A stretch of DNA of 20,994 nucleotides, from IMG/VR virus record IMGVR_UViG_3300032240_000470, positions 1-20,994 of that record. The stretch is one strand, 5' to 3'. Each line of letters begins with the position of its first letter. Within the stretch, counting starts at the first letter, position 1. Made by a program: the position numbers and the translations under genes. The stretch comes from a virus. Below the pieces are notes generated by a model that made no database searches, was not told the DNA's origin, and saw only the letters and a list, made by a program, of their open reading frames with translations. Positions 1-8,200 of this stretch are shown in pieces.

Positions 1-480
1 AGTAGTAGTAGCTGATACAATTCTTGATCCGTTGTCAAAGTCTATACTCCCTTTGTTATAACTCACAACCCCTGATCTGATGTAGTCAGGGCATAATTCG
101 TATCCATAACGGATACGTTGCATAATTTCCTGTGAACCTGTGTATTTGTGTGCGGCCACTAGGATGGTTTGATCCGGATGGAACATGGCGAACCAAAGCA
201 GATAAGCTGATGCACAAGTGGTCTTGCCGCTTTGACGCGGCAGCATATTGATGTTGAAACGAAAGTCATGATAACTTTGTAACAATCGTTCCTGATACTC
301 ATACGGTTCAAACAGCATCTTGCCTTTGACAGGATGTTGGATGTAGAAAAAGTGTTCGGCAAAGTATTGATACCCGTTGACAGGGTCGGAACATTTTAAC
401 AAATGTTCAACTTGTTCTTCCGTGAACTTTTCTTTGCTGTGAGCTTTTTTGGTTAATACACCATCTAATGATTTTGCCAT
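1..480 (-). CDS. 17: Terminase large subunit, T4 gp17-like (partial, N-terminal 160 codons)
   Basis: This is the DNA-packaging motor ATPase and nuclease; only the N-terminal part lies in the window and the frame stays open to base 1. The sequence shows a Q-motif-like stretch (FEPYEYQERLL, residues 58-68) and a Walker A motif PRQSGKTT at residues 81-88, matching the SRQxGKT form of T4 gp17. The Walker B and the C-terminal nuclease domain would lie outside the window. The start is the ATG at 478-480. It has no Shine-Dalgarno, and a late-promoter-like TGTAAATA ends 5 nt before it. A strong terminator separates it from the upstream 347-aa gene, so it leads its own transcription unit. The identification is secure from the P-loop and from gp16 and gp4 nearby. 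Confidence 0.93.
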   Translation of the reverse strand, partial: MAKSLDGVLTKKAHSKEKFTEEQVEHLLKCSDPVNGYQYFAEHFFYIQHPVKGKMLFEPYEYQERLLQSYHDFRFNINMLPRQSGKTTCASAYLLWFAMFHPDQTILVAAHKYTGSQEIMQRIRYGYELCPDYIRSGVVSYNKGSIDFDNGSRIVSATTT

Positions 481-485
481 ACGCT

Positions 486-493
486 TATTTACA
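486..493 (-). promoter_or_regulatory. Late-promoter-like box (TGTAAATA) before gp17
   Basis: The minus strand reads TGTAAATA, one mismatch from the T4 late -10 element TATAAATA. It lies just after the terminator T-run and 5 nt before the gp17 ATG. With T4-type spacing, transcription would start at or next to the A of the ATG. Position and match are seen; promoter activity is inferred. Confidence 0.55.
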
Positions 494-522
494 TAAAAAA
501 ATAGCCCCCGAAGGAGCTATTT
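494..522 (-). terminator. Rho-independent terminator with C(UUCG)G loop after the 347-aa gene
   Basis: On the minus strand AAATAGCTCC and GGGGCTATTT form a 10-bp stem (one G-U pair) closed by a TTCG tetraloop, followed by a run of T. It lies between the stop of the 347-aa gene and the gp17 start. It should end the six-gene unit that begins at the 331-aa gene. Confidence 0.9.
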
Positions 523-554
523 GGCACTGGAAACAGAGTGCTAACTGCGACGAA

Positions 555-1598
555 TTACTTTTTATATTTGTTGTATTCAGCACGTACTGGTTCTAAGTCC
601 TTGCCTTCTGCCTCTGCATCACGCAATGCCTGCATACCATCTTTACCATATTTCTTTATGCCTTTGGCTGCACGACTCATTTGGCGTTTGCCTTCTTCCA
701 TAGATGGAGGCGCTGATGGAGAAGAACTATGAAACCCTTTCTTGAGATTTCTCCAAGCTGTTTCGATCCAATCTACTCCGCTACCTAACGCACTACCAAT
801 TTTTTGAGCCATGCTTGCGGCATCTGGATGCTCCAAGTCCTGGGCTGTATTGTGGAAATTCATAGCTTTATCATATGCTTTTTTAGTTAGTGGTCCATTC
901 AAACCGTCAGTTGGTAAATTGTATCCACGTTCATTATTCAACCATACTTGTATATCGTATAGTTTAGGATCGCCGCTAGGAGCAAGCCCTGGGCGTTTTG
1001 CTTGAGGCTTAACATTTTGTACTATATGATTAGTAGCTTGGTTAGGCATTGCAGGGCCTTCGGCTTCTTTGATTGCTTGATATAAACTTTGTAGTCTTTC
1101 TACTAGACCTTCTTGCAATGGGTTCTCACCACCGTTAACACGTAGACGTTTTACTGATCCTTTGCTGTGCATGTCATCACCGTGACGTGTAACTGAATCT
1201 ATACCAAATTGGTGTGCATCACTGCCGCCAGGAGCACTGTTACCATAACTTTCATCACCTGCACCAGCACCATGTTGTTTGTGCGGATCAGCAAGCATAT
1301 CTTCATCTGCTGTGCCTAATACAATATCAACATTGTCATCATGGTCATGCCCAACATGATGTGGTTCAGCAACCATAGGTTCTTGATGATCATGTTCAGC
1401 GGCTTGTTCAATATTGCGTAGGATATCCATTAGGTCTTTGATACCACCAGCACCGCTACCATTCATGCTTACATTCATAGTAACTGAATTTGATTGTTGT
1501 GGAGCATGTGCTATCATTGAGGGCATCATATCGCCGCATTCAGCAACTGATGATTCGTCGATTGCTCTTAACTTTGCACTTAGATCGTAAAAATTCAT
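555..1598 (-). CDS. Probable internal head protein, His-rich, with a peptidoglycan-binding-like segment
   Basis: A 347-aa protein without a firm family assignment. The N-terminus (MNFYDLSAKLRAIDE, residues 1-15) is short, amphipathic and ends in IDE before Ser, which fits the (L/I)xE cleavage rule of T4 prohead protease gp21. A second fitting site is IKE/A at 176-179. Residues 69-88 are rich in His and Asp (HDH, HH, HDHDD) and could bind metal. Residues 212-246 (VWLNNERGYNLPTDGLNGPL at the core) resemble the PG_binding_1 fold. The C-terminus is basic and helical. The start has a good Shine-Dalgarno (AAAGGA) overlapping the end of the upstream gene. It is the last gene of its unit, before a strong terminator. 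A role as a packaged or scaffold-associated head protein is inferred from the cleavage sites and the neighbouring gp4, gp16 and gp17. Confidence 0.65.
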   Translation of the reverse strand: MNFYDLSAKLRAIDESSVAECGDMMPSMIAHAPQQSNSVTMNVSMNGSGAGGIKDLMDILRNIEQAAEHDHQEPMVAEPHHVGHDHDDNVDIVLGTADEDMLADPHKQHGAGAGDESYGNSAPGGSDAHQFGIDSVTRHGDDMHSKGSVKRLRVNGGENPLQEGLVERLQSLYQAIKEAEGPAMPNQATNHIVQNVKPQAKRPGLAPSGDPKLYDIQVWLNNERGYNLPTDGLNGPLTKKAYDKAMNFHNTAQDLEHPDAASMAQKIGSALGSGVDWIETAWRNLKKGFHSSSPSAPPSMEEGKRQMSRAAKGIKKYGKDGMQALRDAEAEGKDLEPVRAEYNKYKK

Positions 1599-1599
1599 A

Positions 1600-2247
1600 T
1601 TATTTTCCTTTTACCTTAGCCGCAACGTTAAGGCTGTTTTTATGTTTAACAGGAACTAGATTAACTTTTTTCTTGCTAAATGTACCAACTGTATTAATTT
1701 TAGTTTCTTGGGCTTTAATTTTTGTATCAGCTTTAGGCATAGTCTTAGCTAATAAGTCGTCATTAATGCCAGTAACCTGTTTGAACTTTTCTTCATTCTT
1801 TAATGATTTTAAGAATTGCAAACGCTTATCGCCGACTAGATCTTGATGATCTGCTTTTTCATAGTCAGTACCGCCAATTGCTTCGCCAGTTGCTTCATCA
1901 TTAGCATGATTCAACGCAACTTCTTCTTGTTCTTTTTCGTTAAGGACTTTAACACTACCAGGACTCATTCCTAATCCTTGTGCAACTTTATTAAGAATCT
2001 GTTCGCTAGTTGCTGGATAGTGCGTAGTTGCATCAAATACTGACATTGCAACATTTTTGTGTTCTGGAAAATCTTTGTGATTTGCGCTGATAGGAGTAGT
2101 TTTAGCTGTACCAACAGAAGCACAACTATACTCAGATAGTGCCAGCTTGATCTTTTCAGCGCAGTCCTTAGGGCAATCGCCTACGACTTTAATTTTAAAT
2201 TTGTAGATTTTTTTATTTTCTACTAGGTATTCTTTGAATGATTTCAT
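1600..2247 (-). CDS. Probable internal head (prohead core) protein with a capsid-targeting-like N-terminus
   Basis: A 215-aa protein. The first ten residues MKSFKEYLVE closely parallel the T4 internal-protein capsid targeting sequence (IPIII begins MKTYQEFIAE), ending in LVE, a fitting gp21-type cleavage site. Residues about 15-103 alternate as strand-helix-strand-strand-helix-strand (KFKIKVV, DCAEKIKLALSEY, KNVAMSVFD, SEQILNKVAQGLG, SVKVLNE), suggesting a ferredoxin-like alpha/beta fold. The remainder is polar and Lys-rich. The start ATG has AGGA about 8 nt upstream, and the stop is 1 nt from the next start. The targeting signal is seen directly; residence inside the capsid is inferred. No enzymatic function is recognisable. 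Confidence 0.7.
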   Translation of the reverse strand: MKSFKEYLVENKKIYKFKIKVVGDCPKDCAEKIKLALSEYSCASVGTAKTTPISANHKDFPEHKNVAMSVFDATTHYPATSEQILNKVAQGLGMSPGSVKVLNEKEQEEVALNHANDEATGEAIGGTDYEKADHQDLVGDKRLQFLKSLKNEEKFKQVTGINDDLLAKTMPKADTKIKAQETKINTVGTFSKKKVNLVPVKHKNSLNVAAKVKGK

Positions 2248-2264
2248 GGTCTAGTCCTGATACA

Positions 2265-2768
2265 TTATTTATTCATATTTTTAAGTTTTTCAAGAAGACT
2301 ATTACGGTCACTGAGAATATAACCATCTCCGCTTAAGGTAACACCTTCGTCACTATTTACAGATTCTTGATCCAACTTTTGCTTTTTAAGCTGTAACTCT
2401 ATCATTTTTAGCTTTTTATCAATTTTTGCGGCTTTAGCATCGATAGCATTTTTAAGCATACCCCCCGCTACTTCAAAAATTCGCCCACTATAACGTGCTT
2501 CTACATTCATGCCTAAGTCCATTAAGTCATCATAGGCATCTGTAGCACGTTGAGCCAGGGCATCGAATTCTGAATCGCTTGCATCGCCCAGTCCCTTAAC
2601 AGCAGGCAATGCGGCTGAGATCTTATCAAATTCACTAATATCCCTTAACAAGGGCTGTGCGGCGGCCAAAGGTTGAGGTTTTTTCTTTTCCTCTTCTTTA
2701 ACCAGTTTTTTGCTTTCGGGCAGATTTAACAAATCTTCAAGTTTTTTAGTCATACTATTACTTATCAC
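2265..2768 (-). CDS. 16: Terminase small subunit, T4 gp16-like
   Basis: A 167-aa protein, close to T4 gp16 (164 aa). The N-terminal third is charged and Pro-rich (KEEEKKKPQPLAAAQPL). A central helical region (about residues 45-85, DFDALAQRAT-type helices) leads into a coiled-coil-prone segment (about 95-133, NAIDAKAAKIDKKLKMIELQ), as expected for the ring-forming core of T4-type small terminases. Sequence divergence makes the family call depend partly on context: gp4 directly upstream and gp17 two genes downstream. The longest frame starts with GTG at 2768, overlapping the gp4 stop as GTGA. An ATG six codons in (2753) is the alternative start. Neither has a convincing Shine-Dalgarno, so translational coupling to gp4 is likely. 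Confidence 0.72.
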   Translation of the reverse strand: MISNSMTKKLEDLLNLPESKKLVKEEEKKKPQPLAAAQPLLRDISEFDKISAALPAVKGLGDASDSEFDALAQRATDAYDDLMDLGMNVEARYSGRIFEVAGGMLKNAIDAKAAKIDKKLKMIELQLKKQKLDQESVNSDEGVTLSGDGYILSDRNSLLEKLKNMNK

Positions 2769-3199
2769 ACACCTGTATGGAAAAGATCATTTTCATTGAT
2801 AATGCGAAACTTAATTCCTTGCTGTCTACACCAAGCACTAGCTGCCGCCCATTTGGCTTGATTTTTAATAAATTGGGCTTGATTGTATTTGTTCTTGCCC
2901 ACACGTTCTAGTATAGTTTGGCTAGCTGGTTTAATTTCAATTAGTTCAGTTAGTACATGATTGAATTTATCTTTATACTGAATAAAGAAATCGGGTACAT
3001 AAACTGTTTGCTTTCCAGTGAGAGGATCTCTATATGGTATTTGTATAGCCTCACTAGCCCACTTGGCTATGTTAACATTTGTATCGCAGAAGTTCATAAA
3101 ACTCCATTCCCAACTAGATCGATACGTAGGCATCTTTGTACCTACATACTTTTCAGGGTGGCGCATTGTAAACTTGCCATGTGCAAATTTGCTAGCCAT
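2765..3199 (-). CDS. 4: Head completion protein, T4 gp4 (gp50/65)-like, PD-(D/E)xK nuclease fold
   Basis: A 144-aa protein matching T4 gp4 (150 aa) along its length, including TYRSSWEW near residues 25-32 and the C-terminal GIKFRI(I/L). It carries a TnsA-like nuclease signature: Glu31 in WEW, Pro69-Asp70 (VPDFF) and Glu88-Ile-Lys90 (EIKP). T4 gp4 acts on filled heads before neck attachment. The nuclease residues here appear complete; activity is inferred. The ATG follows the stop of the 120-aa gene by 1 nt (TAACATG) with no Shine-Dalgarno, which implies re-initiation. Its stop overlaps the gp16 start. Confidence 0.9.
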   Translation of the reverse strand: MASKFAHGKFTMRHPEKYVGTKMPTYRSSWEWSFMNFCDTNVNIAKWASEAIQIPYRDPLTGKQTVYVPDFFIQYKDKFNHVLTELIEIKPASQTILERVGKNKYNQAQFIKNQAKWAAASAWCRQQGIKFRIINENDLFHTGV

Positions 3200-3200
3200 G

Positions 3201-3563
3201 TTATACTAATATGTTGCGTGTTTCGTAGAGATTTACTACAGGAGCAATTCTGTAACCTAATAGGCTTGTTTTTTCTCTGTACGCATTAAGAACTTGTGCT
3301 ACAACCTGACTTAGTTGTACATCTGTTAACGACCTTAAAGTATCGATTAATTTAAAAACAGCTACTCCATCAAGCCGAGCTTGATTTAATAGAACAATGC
3401 TCGTGCTTCTAGCACTTTCTTGATCGAATCCACGTTTTAGAAAAAAACCTACAGTAGCATCAATTTCACCCGCTGGAAAACTTACTTGATTAGTGAAAAA
3501 TTTATCAAAAAATTCTCTTGTATCAGAAGTTGAACTATTAATTTTTGGTAAATTACTTGACAT
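3201..3563 (-). CDS. Small virion-associated protein (unknown, conserved in T4-like aquatic phages)
   Basis: A 120-aa protein beginning MSSNLPKINSST and ending in a SLLGYR...NLYETRNILV segment. This overall pattern (LPxIN start, SLLG and RNILx end) recalls a small protein found near tail genes in marine T4-like phages, but I cannot attach an experimental function. The middle (residues 30-95) is predicted helical. The ATG follows the stop of the 331-aa gene by 1 nt (TAATATG) and has AGGA upstream, so the two are translationally coupled. A structural or assembly role with the tube-like protein is inferred from this coupling. Confidence 0.6.
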   Translation of the reverse strand: MSSNLPKINSSTSDTREFFDKFFTNQVSFPAGEIDATVGFFLKRGFDQESARSTSIVLLNQARLDGVAVFKLIDTLRSLTDVQLSQVVAQVLNAYREKTSLLGYRIAPVVNLYETRNILV

Positions 3564-3564
3564 A

Positions 3565-4560
3565 TTATCCTGTTCCTACATTAGAGTTAGTGGCTACTGT
3601 AGAATTATTAGTAGACGTTGTTGGAAATTTTGTATCTTGTATCCCGCCAGTGGACTGACTAGGTTGTGCCGTTGATATCCCTAAGTTTGGTGATGTTGAT
3701 ACTTGCTCGGGATTATTTTGATAGGTATTGTTTGTTGCCACTAGATTCGCTAAGAAGCTAGCACTATTATTAGTAACTGATGATGTATTTAAAAAATTAG
3801 GACTTATTGTATTTAAAGAGCCGTTGGGTGCTAATGGGCTTGGAGTAGAATCATAGTGCTCAGCACCGAATCCAATCGGTTCGACCCCCGGTTCAACTAG
3901 ACCTGAATCATAACTTACCGATTCATAGCCTACTGACATAGAAAAATCATTAAAATTTTTATCTTCATAGGCTACTTTATTATGATCCCAACTTTGAATA
4001 ATAGGATTATGTAACGTATAACTAATGTACTCATGTCGGGCCATTTGATAGATTCGAATGTAGTTAAAAAATTGCGTCGTAGCACCGTTATCTAATCCAA
4101 ATCTGTTAGTAATACTGTCAGAATTTCGAATAGCGTTTCTATTATATGCACCTGGTTTTTTAGCAGAAGTCGAGTCTGCAAAATAATAACTATAATAGTT
4201 CTGCCATAGTTGATTAATCAACCCCATGTTATCATCATGAAATACGATTGTCGAACTTTCGTATTTGTGTTGAATTTGTATTTGTTTTTTTCTATTATAC
4301 TGATTAACTTGATCAGTTGCTACAGTAAACTTTGGCAAAGTTACACTCTTGACCAGCATACCTATTTCATTCCCATGTTTTTGCGCAATGTCAATAGTTT
4401 TTAATGTGCCACTGTTAATGCTAAATGTCACATGAAATATCCATTTAGCTTTTGGTGCTAAACGGAACTGATCATCTGCAAACAATCTAGCCGCATGACG
4501 TTGGTCACGCAACAATATATTAGACGAATTTTTTAGTAAGTTGTTAGGTGTAAAGGCCAT
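3565..4560 (-). CDS. Tail-tube-fold protein, T4 gp54/gp19 family (probable baseplate tube initiator)
   Basis: A 331-aa protein. Residues about 35-220 carry features of the T4 tail-tube superfamily: WIFHVTFSIN, then LVKSVTLPKF followed by a YNRKKQIQIQ strand and a STIVFHDDN turn leading into a helix (LINQLWQNYYSYYF). This resembles gp19 and gp54 rather than the true tube gene, which is next door. T4 gp54 is 320 aa, a similar length, and polymerises the first tube ring on the baseplate. Residues about 235-331 are low-complexity and rich in Ser, Thr and Asn, probably disordered. The ATG at 4558-4560 has no Shine-Dalgarno, and an exact late-promoter box ends only 4 nt upstream. gp48 is an alternative identity. 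Confidence 0.7.
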   Translation of the reverse strand: MAFTPNNLLKNSSNILLRDQRHAARLFADDQFRLAPKAKWIFHVTFSINSGTLKTIDIAQKHGNEIGMLVKSVTLPKFTVATDQVNQYNRKKQIQIQHKYESSTIVFHDDNMGLINQLWQNYYSYYFADSTSAKKPGAYNRNAIRNSDSITNRFGLDNGATTQFFNYIRIYQMARHEYISYTLHNPIIQSWDHNKVAYEDKNFNDFSMSVGYESVSYDSGLVEPGVEPIGFGAEHYDSTPSPLAPNGSLNTISPNFLNTSSVTNNSASFLANLVATNNTYQNNPEQVSTSPNLGISTAQPSQSTGGIQDTKFPTTSTNNSTVATNSNVGTG

Positions 4561-4564
4561 ACAG

Positions 4565-4572
4565 TATTTATA
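4565..4572 (-). promoter_or_regulatory. Exact T4 late-promoter box TATAAATA before the tube-initiator-like gene
   Basis: TATAAATA on the minus strand lies between the terminator after gp19 and the ATG of the 331-aa gene. Only CTGT separates box and ATG, so a T4-type start point would fall on the start codon. Confidence 0.75.
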
Positions 4573-4606
4573 AGTATCATAATATGGTCAGATAATGATG
4601 ACCCAA

Positions 4607-4630
4607 TAAAAAACCCACCTAAGTGGGTTA
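4607..4630 (-). terminator. Rho-independent terminator after gp19
   Basis: On the minus strand AACCCAC and GTGGGTT form a perfect 7-bp stem with a TTAG loop, followed by TTTTTTATT. It begins only a few bases beyond the gp19 stop codon and closes the sheath-tube unit. Confidence 0.9.
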
Positions 4631-4634
4631 ATTA

Positions 4635-5276
4635 TTAAGCCGGACTTGAACCGCCAGCACCTGTTACTGCTGTGCCGCGAGTTTGTACGAATCCTGGATT
4701 ACCTAATCCACCTGCTGGAATAATTTGCTGTGCGTTATCATACTGGATTGAAAGATCGATCATTTGTACATCTGCACCGGCATATTTCAATGCTTGATAG
4801 TTTGCGCTATCAACATAGCACCCGTATAATTCCCACTCTTCTAAGACGTTAACAGTTTCTGCGCCGTTTCCGCCGTCGAGCATTTCGATACGTAGCAAGA
4901 ACTTGTAATCACCTGCACTTGCCGCTGAACTTTGTTCAAAGAAATCAAATTGCTTTTGAACTTGTTCACCAACTAGTTTAGTAACAGCGTTAGTTACATC
5001 ATCACGTAGTTTGATTGTTACAGGTTGCCATGTTGGTTTGCCTGCATAGTGAATTTTACTGTTGTAAACTTCGATAGTTTTATCTTCAAATTTTACGTTT
5101 GGACGAGCTGCCTCTGCTACTTGTTTTGTTAATTCAACAGTACTTCCGCTAACACCGAAGTTTTCAAAACTAATTCTAAAACGATAGCTTAGTTTTGGCA
5201 TTAGCATGCCTTGAGTGGCACTGCTTTGATTACTAGCTAGCGGTACTGTGAATCTTGATAATGATGCGATTGACAT
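4635..5276 (-). CDS. 19: Tail tube protein, T4 gp19-like
   Basis: A 213-aa protein forming the inner tube of the contractile tail. It shows the T4_gp19 pattern: YRFRISFENFGV near residues 31-42, a variable loop, KFEDKTIEVYNSKIHYAGKP (about 81-100) and WQPVTIKLRDD, then a WELYGCYVDS segment and the closing IDLSIQYDNA strand. It is longer than T4 gp19 (163 aa), partly through a Gly/Ala/Ser C-terminal tail. It lies 23 nt downstream of the sheath gene, with an AGGAG Shine-Dalgarno about 10 nt before the ATG, and is followed by a strong terminator. Sheath and tube therefore share one late transcript. Confidence 0.92.
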   Translation of the reverse strand: MSIASLSRFTVPLASNQSSATQGMLMPKLSYRFRISFENFGVSGSTVELTKQVAEAARPNVKFEDKTIEVYNSKIHYAGKPTWQPVTIKLRDDVTNAVTKLVGEQVQKQFDFFEQSSAASAGDYKFLLRIEMLDGGNGAETVNVLEEWELYGCYVDSANYQALKYAGADVQMIDLSIQYDNAQQIIPAGGLGNPGFVQTRGTAVTGAGGSSPA

Positions 5277-5299
5277 TTAATTGTTCTCCTAATTAGGTA

Positions 5300-8200
5300 T
5301 TAACCTAGACCTTTGATTTCGCCGGTATTCTTCAAACGCAATGGAATGTAGATGAATTCCACAGCCTTAACTGGTTCAATCGCGATATCTAAATAAAGTT
5401 CGCTTCGATCGATTCTAGCAGGCGTATTGTTACTAGTATCGCAAACTACTAAGAAGTCATAGATAGCACGTTGGCCAACTAGTTCTAATAATAATTGTTC
5501 TGCGGCTTGTTTGATTTCGTTACGTGTAATTGTATCATTCGGTTCAAATACATACGGCTTAGCCAATAGTGATAATTGACGACGTAGATAAACAACTAAA
5601 CGAGCAACATTGATACGATCCAATGAACTTGCTGTTAGCTGACGTGTATATTGTCCGTAAGCAACTAATCCAGTGCCTGTCAAATATGTTAATGGGTTAA
5701 CATGAATACCGGCTAGTGTATCGCGTTGTCCTGTATTCAATGCTGTAACTTGGAATTCGCTAGTCTGTGCATCGATATATCCAACTGAGCTAGCATTAGT
5801 AATACCGCCACGACGTACACCGGCTGGTGCAAACCATGGATAAGCTACGTTATCATTTAATGCGATTGTACGTAACATCATATGACTTGGTGGAACAACA
5901 ATGTTATTACCCAACAAGTCTGTTGTATAACCCCATGGATAATAAACACCCAAGTATGGATCTGTTGTAACAAGTCCATCATCTCCGTTGTCGGCAGCGT
6001 TATTAACGTTCTGACCCCAGTTGTTTAATGTTGTTGCATCTGGTGTTAACCGTGCTGGTGTATCTCCGACTACAAATGCTGTTAATCCGCGATCATAATT
6101 TAAAGTAACTAATGGTTGAATCATTTCTGGATATCCAGGTGATGCCATTAGATTAAACACACGTGATTCTTCATCACGGATCTGTTGATTTTCGTTACAA
6201 AGAGCAACCAATGCTTTAAGTACAACTGCACGTTGAGCATGTCGGCCAAACTGTCCTGCACCTTTATAATCATTAGGTGCTTGTGAAACCCAACGATTAG
6301 CATAGTAACTAGTCATTACTTCGTTGTTATAAACTACGTTACGTAAACCAGTGTTGATATAATTTTTTACATATTTCTTAACATTGTAACCACTTCTACG
6401 CAAGTTCCATAGCAACATACCTTTTGGATATAGTGCTGGGCTCGGGCAGTCTGGGTCAAAATAGTTGCTCGATAACAATGAAACGATGCTAGCGGCTGTA
6501 CCAGAATTAGCACCAGATGATCCCCAACGAGCATCTGCAAATACAACGCCATTTTCACTTGTTTGATCTGTGTTATCAACTAATACCCAAGTCTTTGTCA
6601 AGTAGTTATACTTGTAGATCTGCGGAAACTCTTCAACGTTTGCAGTACTAATCCACAAGTCGCCATTAGCTAATGGCGTACCATCGCTTTGTACAGTTGG
6701 TTGGGTAGCACTTACTATTGGTCCGGCTGGATCACAAGTTGTACCACCTGCTTGATTTTGTGTGTAATTTAGATAACCTTGCCATGTAGTACCGTTGTTG
6801 ATTAAAATATCAACATCGTTAAGAGCACTATCGTACCATAATTGACCATCTGCAGGAATGCTTGTTGGAGCAGAATCAGAAACTGTTACAAAACCTGACC
6901 CAGATACTGTTGGACTCCAGAGGCTTGCAATATAGTTTTTAGCTGTGCCATTTGGATTAGCAAAAAAGTTAGCAGTAGTTGTAGTTGAGAATAGCTTGCT
7001 TAAAGGATCGTTAGCAGTGTCTACTAAACGAATTTCACCACCAAGTTTGTGACTGATAGTAATCGAATTATCGCTGTTTAAACTTGCCTGAACATTGGTT
7101 AATCCAGCGGCTGTTAATGCTGTTAGCAATAGACCGGCATCTGACGAAGCGGCGGTTGCAGTAAACGAAACTGATACTGCGGTAGTCATTGTTGAACTAC
7201 CTAATACACTTTCTGAAATTGTAAATGTATTAGTACCAGATGTAAATGTACTTGCGCCAATTATGTTTGAGATAATTCTAGTTGCACCTACTCCTGAACG
7301 GATATAGAATTTAAAATGAGGCAGTGCAGGTGTTGCTTCATCATCGTTATATTTGACATAGACTTTACCGACAGCTAGATTAATACCACCACCAGTTGGA
7401 TCTAAATTATTCAATGCTGTACTTCCGTTAGCATACAATCCAACTGATTGTGCTTGGAATGCTGAGGCAGCGGCATTATATTTTTGTAGAATATAATCTG
7501 AACCTAGATTAGCTGATGTTGTTTTAATCCATAATGAACCTGTTGGATAACCGTTAACACTAGTTGTCGTGTCAGTAGATTTGTATAAAGGAACTGATGT
7601 ATGCGGAGCAATACTCAATCCCGGTGCAAGGTAAATCCAAGCAGTTGCGGCTAGGTTTGACCCTTGATTTAAACCTACTTTAGCTACAGTTGTACCACTA
7701 ATTGTAATACTGCCTGTTGGAGCAGAACTGTAACCTGCGTTTGTACCTGCTGAATAAAAATTCAAGTAATTATTAATTACTGCTGTTTTAATACCTGCGG
7801 AAATCATTGTAGCATTGGCATTAATCGCTGTTGATAATGCTGATAGTGTTGTTACGCCAGTAAATGTAGTACCATTAACTACAATACTATCACCAGTTAA
7901 CAAAGTTGGATTCTGTATGTTACCTGTTGCTGCCGGCCAGCTTGCTACCCAGTTACTTGTACCAACTTCCACCCAAGTACCTGCCGCTGTATCTGTTTGA
8001 TACTTTTTCATGTACATTTTTAATAGTGTAGTTGTTGCTACGATTGCATATTGTCCAATACTTCCATAGCTAGCTAATGGGACTCCACTACTAACTAAAG
8101 TTGAATCTGTGATAACTGTTACATTTTGAACGGCAAATTGTTGACCGCCAGTAGTAGTTGCACTAGCAGAGTTCCATTGGAATAATCCCCACTTAGTATT

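Noticed and set aside
159-362. 67-codon open frame on the minus strand inside gp17
   Set aside because: It lies in another frame of the terminase gene, whose P-loop and frame across bases 1-480 are unambiguous.
2265-2280. AATAAATA before the 215-aa gene as a late promoter
   Set aside because: It is formed by the last codons and stop of gp16 (Asn-Lys-stop), the downstream gene has a normal Shine-Dalgarno, and there is no terminator between the genes.
7095-8000. Short plus-strand open frames opposite the sheath insert
   Set aside because: They are shadows of the Thr/Ser/Ala-rich sheath coding sequence and have no recognisable protein content or start signals.
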